Positions 63,121 to 64,000 of a DNA stretch of 64,000 bases are shown here, piece after piece. Below the pieces are notes generated by a model that saw nothing but the letters and a program-made list of their open reading frames with translations, did not search any database and was not told the DNA's origin. The position numbers were made by a program, and so were the translations under genes. Each line of letters opens with the position of its first letter. Position 1 is the first letter of the stretch. The DNA comes from Microbulbifer harenosus (GTDB taxonomy: Bacteria; Pseudomonadota; Gammaproteobacteria; Pseudomonadales; Cellvibrionaceae), in the NCBI RefSeq assembly GCF_005771435.1, contig NZ_VANI01000005.1, forward strand, positions 124,001 to 188,000, read 5' to 3'.

Positions 63121-64000
63121 GTGGTATCTGTCGATGAACGCGCTCCTCTCAGCATGCTTACCTTGCTGGCCAGTGAAGATATCAACGCCGATTCCGCCGC
63201 AGGTGTCGCGGCACGCCGCCTGCAGAAAGAGCTGGAAAAGCGCCAGGTAAAGCTCATCACCGCAGACACCGTGGAAGACACCAGTGCTCTGCTGGCTGCC
63301 TATCCCGGCATTCAATGTCTACTGCTGAGCTGGGAAATACCCGGGAAAAACACCGCCCACGGCGCGCTGGAAATTCTCGGGGAATTGCGCGCCCGCAATG
63401 AGCGCCTCCCGGTTTTTCTCCTTGCCGACCGCGACAGCGTGGCAGACATGCCGCGCCGCGTACTGGAAATGTCCAACGACTTCATCTGGATGCTGGAAGA
63501 CACTCCGGCGTTTATCAGCGGCCGAATCCAGAGTGCAATCGAGCGCTATCGAGCGGCCATATTGCCGCCGATGTTCAAGGCCCTGGCGTATTTTTCCCGG
63601 GTGCACGAATACTCCTGGCACACCCCCGGCCACACCGGTGGCACCGCGTTTTTGAAATCGCCAGCCGGGCGCGCATTCTACGAGTTTTATGGGGAAAATA
63701 TGCTGCGCTCGGATCTGTCCATTTCCGTGGGAGCGCTCGGCTCACTGTTGGACCACACAGGTCCCATCGCGGAGGGGGAACGCTACGCCGCCAAGGTATT
63801 CGGTGCGGATCGCACCTACTACGTGACCAACGGCTCTTCAACATCCAACCGGGTGATTCTGATGTCTTCAGTGACGCGCGGCCAGATTGCGCTGTGCGAT
63901 CGCAATTGCCACAAGTCCGTGGAGCACGCGATGACCATGTCCGGCGCGGTGCCCACATACCTGATTCCGGTGCGCAACCACTACGGAATCATCGGCCCCA
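63121..64000 (+). CDS. Orn/Lys/Arg decarboxylase, N-terminal part (cut by window edge)
   Basis: The plus frame is open from GTG at 63121 to the right edge, giving 293 residues. The first about 125 residues form a CheY-like wing domain (CLLLSWEIPGKNTAHGALEIL, FLLADRDS). The PLP decarboxylase core then begins: YFSRVHEYSWHTPGHTGG, ENMLRSDLSISVGALGSLL, VTNGSSTSNRVIL, and LCDRNCHKSVEHAMT. The PLP lysine lies beyond the window, so substrate (arginine or lysine) cannot be fixed. GGAG sits eight bases before the GTG; an in-frame stop at 63088 limits the start; ATG at 63154 is an alternative. It would start polyamine synthesis or acid resistance. Confidence 0.9.
   Translation, partial: MVSVDERAPLSMLTLLASEDINADSAAGVAARRLQKELEKRQVKLITADTVEDTSALLAAYPGIQCLLLSWEIPGKNTAHGALEILGELRARNERLPVFLLADRDSVADMPRRVLEMSNDFIWMLEDTPAFISGRIQSAIERYRAAILPPMFKALAYFSRVHEYSWHTPGHTGGTAFLKSPAGRAFYEFYGENMLRSDLSISVGALGSLLDHTGPIAEGERYAAKVFGADRTYYVTNGSSTSNRVILMSSVTRGQIALCDRNCHKSVEHAMTMSGAVPTYLIPVRNHYGIIGP

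Overview
The window looks like chromosomal DNA from a GC-rich marine gammaproteobacterium, most likely of the Cellvibrionales (Microbulbifer-like). This rests on content: a GDH180-type NAD-glutamate dehydrogenase, rmf, a fused rlmKL, pyrD, GlnS/CysS, LpxH, a full moxR-bat operon, a MksBEF-type condensin, and a REP-like repeat (TGTAGGAGCCTG...CAGGCGAAC) scattered between genes. The genus is inference; no rRNA is present.

Layout. 1-4529: Ser/Thr phosphosignalling locus, with a twin-FHA protein (cut by the left edge) divergent from a PP2C phosphatase and a kinase-PEGA-FGE fusion. 4552-13517: housekeeping genes rlmKL, rmf, pyrD, gdhB. 13788-20946: a tightly overlapping moxR-DUF58-DUF4381-batA-batBC-batD operon. 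20985-35192: an AT-richer surface-glycan region with six glycosyltransferase genes, a Wzm/Wzt-type ABC exporter, an LTA-synthase-like sulfatase-fold transferase and a pyruvyltransferase-like protein. Much of it forms one minus-strand run of overlapping genes that starts at nadK. 36310-38436: a D-cysteine desulfhydrase-like enzyme and a RES/Xre toxin-antitoxin pair, next to the tRNA-Val/tRNA-Asp operon (38637-38854) with a clear promoter and terminator.

39062-42433: an anchored DUF6351-like hydrolase and a stand-alone APS kinase. 42570-43133: a tRNA Pro-Arg-His operon with promoter, terminator and an unusual hairpin-filled spacer. 43334-47785: folD, an rsuA-like gene, rsmC, a small helical protein, a spermidine-synthase-fold protein and a free methionine-(R)-sulfoxide reductase. 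47869-54241: a small coiled-coil membrane protein and a three-gene SMC complex (MksF/JetA, MksE/JetB, MksB/JetC) with no JetD/MksG nuclease gene beside it. 54273-59241: a small lipoprotein, cysS, glnS, ppiB, lpxH, with two inverted REP pairs. 59377-62851: a SulP transporter and beta-carbonic anhydrase, divergent from an OxyR-like LysR regulator whose peroxidatic cysteine position is a histidine. 63121-64000: the start of an Orn/Lys/Arg decarboxylase cut by the right edge.

Most interesting candidates: the JetD-less Wadjet/MksBEF operon, the Cys-to-His OxyR homologue tied to inorganic carbon handling, the glycan cluster fused to nadK, the kinase/phosphatase/FHA module, and the REP family (one copy sits at the batD start).
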